Source: an uncultured Candidatus Saccharibacteria bacterium (GTDB taxonomy: Bacteria > Patescibacteriota > Saccharimonadia > Saccharimonadales > Saccharimonadaceae). From it: DNA of 64,000 nt. The stretch is from NCBI GenBank assembly GCA_938036785.1, contig CALHWE010000014.1:51188-115187 (forward strand). Reading direction: 5' to 3'. Below the pieces are notes generated by a model, which was not told the origin of the DNA, searched no databases, and was given only the letters and a program-made list of their open reading frames with translations. Each line of letters begins with the position of its first letter. Position 1 is the stretch's first letter. This document shows positions 61,777-64,000 of the stretch, piece by piece. Both the position numbers and the translations under genes were made by a program.

Positions 61777-61852
61777 TGGTGGCTCCTACTAGACTCGAAC
61801 TAGTGACACAAGGCTCTTCAGGCCTCTGCTCTACCAACTGAGCTAAAGAGCC
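61777..61852 (-). tRNA. tRNA-Phe(GAA)
   Basis: Acceptor GGCTCTT/AGGAGCC with one wobble pair, anticodon loop CTGAAGA (anticodon GAA), normal GG in the D-loop and TTCGAGT in the T-loop, CCA encoded. Confidence 0.96.
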
Positions 61853-61939
61853 ACAAATTTACCTTATGATTGTACTAAAAATCTGGCGAGCTGGCAAGGA
61901 AAAAGCCAAGGCTCCTTGGAATTTATTCGCGCGCCGTTA

Positions 61940-62425
61940 TTATTTATTATGGTGGTGATACTGATGAGTCAGCGCGTGACCCTTACCGCGGCGCAATAAA
62001 TATAAATTAACAGGGTACGACACTAGGAACGCGGCAGTCATGCATAGCAGCCGGCTTGTCCAATACATCGGATGAGTGAGGTCTTTGTTCATGGCGCCTG
62101 GCACAACGAGCATGATGACATTGTCAACGATGGTCATCGACAGAATTGATAACGTATCGGCAGCGAAAACCAATTTGAAGGCTTTGATGAACGATAGCTT
62201 AGCGCTTATCAGCGGGATAGTTGATACAGTATAGCCAGACGTAAATGCCAAAACCGATGCCAAAATTACCGTGGCGTGCGGTGTAAATCCAGCGTGCGTG
62301 CCGATGGTGACGCCTAGCATTTCGCCGATCATGCAGCCCGCCAAACAGTGCAAGGTCGCTGCTAATGCCATGCGTTTGGTTGAAGTTTTTGTGTTGCAGT
62401 GAGAATGAGATTCGTGGTGCATCAT
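61940..62425 (-). CDS. DUF4396 family membrane protein
   Basis: 161 residues with four membrane helices and His-rich ends (MMHHESHSHC at the start, HQYHHHNK at the end). The conserved LHCLAGCMIGEMLG and TMTIVDNVIM-type core match the DUF4396 family, proposed to handle metals. It is translationally coupled (ATGA) to the metal-sensor gene upstream, so an efflux or metal-binding role under that repressor is likely. Confidence 0.88.
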   Translation of the reverse strand: MMHHESHSHCNTKTSTKRMALAATLHCLAGCMIGEMLGVTIGTHAGFTPHATVILASVLAFTSGYTVSTIPLISAKLSFIKAFKLVFAADTLSILSMTIVDNVIMLVVPGAMNKDLTHPMYWTSRLLCMTAAFLVSYPVNLYLLRRGKGHALTHQYHHHNK

Positions 62426-62709
62426 TTCGTCCTTATATTATTTAACTCGTATAGATTAAGTAGCTCTTCGACGGCTTCATTTTGCTGGATTTCATCGCCT
62501 GAGGCCATTTTGTCAGCAATGTGCGTGCGCAAGTGCCGCTCCAAAATGAGCTTATTAAGTGATGCCAGCGACTTTTGCAGCGCCAGGCTTTGCGTCAAAA
62601 TATCCATGCAATATGCGTCGTCGGCAATCTGCTTCTCTAGTCCGCGCATTTGCCCTAAAATAATTTTTATGCGGTGCAGAGCTCGCCGCTTGATATCTGC
62701 TGTATCCAT
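62422..62709 (-). CDS. CsoR/RcnR-family metal-sensing repressor
   Basis: 95-residue all-helical repressor. The ligand residues are Cys34, His59 and His63. His63 replaces the second Cys of copper-sensing CsoR, so the Cys-His-His set matches the RcnR nickel/cobalt branch in spacing. The N terminus has no His3, so metal choice is uncertain. The operator ATACCCCATGGGGGTAT lies between its -35 and -10 boxes, so it represses its own operon with the DUF4396 gene. TATAAT ends six bases before the ATG (leaderless). Confidence 0.9.
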   Translation of the reverse strand: MDTADIKRRALHRIKIILGQMRGLEKQIADDAYCMDILTQSLALQKSLASLNKLILERHLRTHIADKMASGDEIQQNEAVEELLNLYELNNIRTK

Positions 62710-62715
62710 AAAGTC

Positions 62716-62745
62716 ATTATATACCCCATGGGGGTATTATGTCAA
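62716..62745 (-). promoter_or_regulatory. csoR-like promoter with embedded G-tract operator
   Basis: On the minus strand TTGACA (about 62740-62745) and TATAAT (62716-62721) are 18 bases apart. The spacer is the palindrome ATACCCCATGGGGGTAT (62721-62737). G-tract dyads of this form are the known operator type for CsoR/RcnR repressors. Confidence 0.75.
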
Positions 62746-62803
62746 CCTACTTAGCACATATTCAAAGCTTGACTGATTATAAGTATTTACTGACGTGAAC
62801 AGC

Positions 62804-63466
62804 CTATTTTAGCTGGGTAGCCTTAGAATACTTCAGTGTAGTAACCAAGAAAACAATAGCCGGCGGAATGATAAATACCATATACGCGAGTACTGTGATC
62901 AAGGATTTTTCGGCAGGCAGCATCCACAGCGGCATATTGCCAATCGCAGGATTGGGGTCGTTGTCCTTTGCGATACCAAATAAACCATGCATGAATAGCA
63001 TGCCTACATTCAGCATCAGCATGATTGAACTTACAATTCGCCATAGCCGCAGCCTCGCTAACGGTGAATGAGCCGTCCCGAGAGTCAAACAAAACGGTAC
63101 CAAGAAAAGATTAACTATTACAGGTCCAAAAAACGGCTCGTCTTGCATGCGAGTAATAAACATCAAAAAAGCCCCGACGAAGAAAACAATCAGGGTAATT
63201 GTTGTACTGCGCGCTAGATGAAAAACAATATTATTACTACTATTAACAAACTCTCGATGCTGCTGAATAATACCTTTAGGAGCGTCGTTGGGGTTTGTAG
63301 CCGCCTCCGCCTCAGGTTCTACTGCTAACTGTTGGTTTGCCATTTGCGGTGATTGACTAGGTAACGGCTGTGTCGCTTGCGGCGGTTGGTCGGGCATTGG
63401 CTGCATCGTTGGTGTTGTCTGTGAAACTGGCGACTGCGGATTCGCGTTTTGCTGATCATTGTTCAT
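62804..63466 (-). CDS. Hypothetical membrane protein with Pro/Gln-rich N terminus
   Basis: 220 residues. The first 65 are rich in Pro, Gln and Asn (repeated QP/PSQ motifs) and disordered; four membrane helices follow from about residue 80. No family recognised. TATAAT (63473-63478) ends six bases before the ATG at 63466, and a divergent slipin gene begins 56 bases away. Confidence 0.7.
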   Translation of the reverse strand: MNNDQQNANPQSPVSQTTPTMQPMPDQPPQATQPLPSQSPQMANQQLAVEPEAEAATNPNDAPKGIIQQHREFVNSSNNIVFHLARSTTITLIVFFVGAFLMFITRMQDEPFFGPVIVNLFLVPFCLTLGTAHSPLARLRLWRIVSSIMLMLNVGMLFMHGLFGIAKDNDPNPAIGNMPLWMLPAEKSLITVLAYMVFIIPPAIVFLVTTLKYSKATQLK

Positions 63467-63521
63467 ATGGTTATTATACCGCTTTGGTGCTAGAATATCA
63501 TTATATAAATAGGAGGTATTT

Positions 63522-64000
63522 ATGGAAATAATGATAGTAATTTTAGTCATCGTGGCTATTTATGTGCTGAGCGGCATAAAAGTGGTCAATCAATACCAGC
63601 GCGGCGTGGTGCTGACGCTCGGTAAATTTACTGGCGTACGCGAGCCGGGCCTAAGGGTGGTGGTGCCGATTTTTCAGACGATGATGATGGTCGATGTGCG
63701 CTCCACGCCAATTGATGTGCCGAAACAAGAAGTCATCACCAAAGACAACGTCACTGTCGGCGTTGACGCGGTAGTTTATTTCCGAGTGATTAACGCGCCA
63801 AAGGCGGTGCTGGAGACGACCAACTACATTTATGCCACCAGCCAATTTGCCCAGGCTGCCCTGCGCGACGTCACCGGTAATGTCGATATGGACGATCTCT
63901 TGGCCAAGCGTGAGGAGATTTCACAGCAGATTAAAGAAATTGTCGATGCCGAGACCGACAAATGGGGTATCGATGTCGAGAATGTCAAGATTCAGAACAT
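63522..64000 (+). CDS. Second slipin (SPFH/band 7), cut by window end
   Basis: The first 159 residues are visible: membrane hairpin, then the SPFH domain through VENVKIQN. Past the membrane segment I count eight differences from the slipin at 51381-52130 over about 143 residues. A 60-base stretch of coding sequence (from 63781) nevertheless has about a dozen differences, all synonymous, and the codon choice here favours G-ending codons. AGGAGG lies before the ATG, and TGCTAGAAT (63488-63496) is the promoter. Confidence 0.92.
   Translation, partial: MEIMIVILVIVAIYVLSGIKVVNQYQRGVVLTLGKFTGVREPGLRVVVPIFQTMMMVDVRSTPIDVPKQEVITKDNVTVGVDAVVYFRVINAPKAVLETTNYIYATSQFAQAALRDVTGNVDMDDLLAKREEISQQIKEIVDAETDKWGIDVENVKIQN

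Noticed and set aside
1..64000. Possible UGA recoding as in other small-genome phyla
   Set aside because: Many genes end in TGA and none needs TGA read as an amino acid.
1..64000. CRISPR arrays, insertion sequences or prophage
   Set aside because: I saw no regularly spaced repeats, transposase motifs or phage structural genes. The 'holin' name at 49774 is only a family label.
61777..64000. Integrative element inserted at tRNA-Phe
   Set aside because: The unusual genes lie on the 5' side of the tRNA, no integrase is present, and I saw no duplicated tRNA end.

Overview
The window looks like a chromosome segment of a Candidatus Saccharibacteria (TM7) member. This is inferred from gene content and protein character; I could not run a search. 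It is roughly half G+C and densely packed with short intergenic gaps. It encodes translation, repair and ribonucleotide-reduction genes, and no amino-acid, cofactor or lipid biosynthesis pathway is visible. UGA is a normal stop: many genes, such as gatA, end in TGA and no frame needs it read through. That argues against the recoded Absconditabacteria and Gracilibacteria.

Layout. 0-8.6 kb: gatCA, a split membrane/HNH gene, uvrB, an epimerase-like gene, a solitary type IV pilin, a RelA/SpoT enzyme and pyrophosphatase. 8.7-16 kb: a phosphodiesterase, a candidate structured RNA, a membrane FKBP plus thioredoxin reductase pair, a ThrE-type exporter and pheT. 16-30 kb is accessory-rich: an EXLDI protein, two related membrane-anchored hydrolases, PadR/DUF2812, a CPBP protease, an aquaporin, pheS (far from pheT), a secreted GH16 enzyme with leucine-rich repeats, RmuC and PAP2. 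29.4-33.6 kb is a tightly coupled class III ribonucleotide reductase operon (nrdD, nrdG, a flavin reductase, a four-cysteine protein) behind two NrdR-box-like sites. 34-39 kb holds trmD, khpA-like, rpsP, rnc, nudix, nusB and rpmF. 40-58 kb holds leuS, a large surface protein, murF-like, tRNAs, a peptide-binding protein, secG, slipin-pepP, rarA, and typA followed by trehalase. 58-64 kb holds a glycosyltransferase, an immunity-like gene, a CHAP hydrolase, a metal-sensor operon, and a second slipin cut by the window end.

Together the genes suit a small, fermentative or anaerobic, host-dependent cell: it salvages (deaminase, peptide uptake, trehalose cleavage), reduces ribonucleotides without oxygen, and invests in cell-surface proteins, wall hydrolases and apparent orphan immunity proteins.

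Two window-wide patterns stand out. Many genes have a strong -10 box, often of extended TGnTATAMT form, ending only 6-10 bases before the start codon; this implies leaderless or near-leaderless mRNAs beside a second class with good Shine-Dalgarno sites. Also, two of the seven tRNA genes, Ala(CGC) and Gly(GCC), replace the nearly universal G19-C56 tertiary pair with compensated A-U and U-A pairs.
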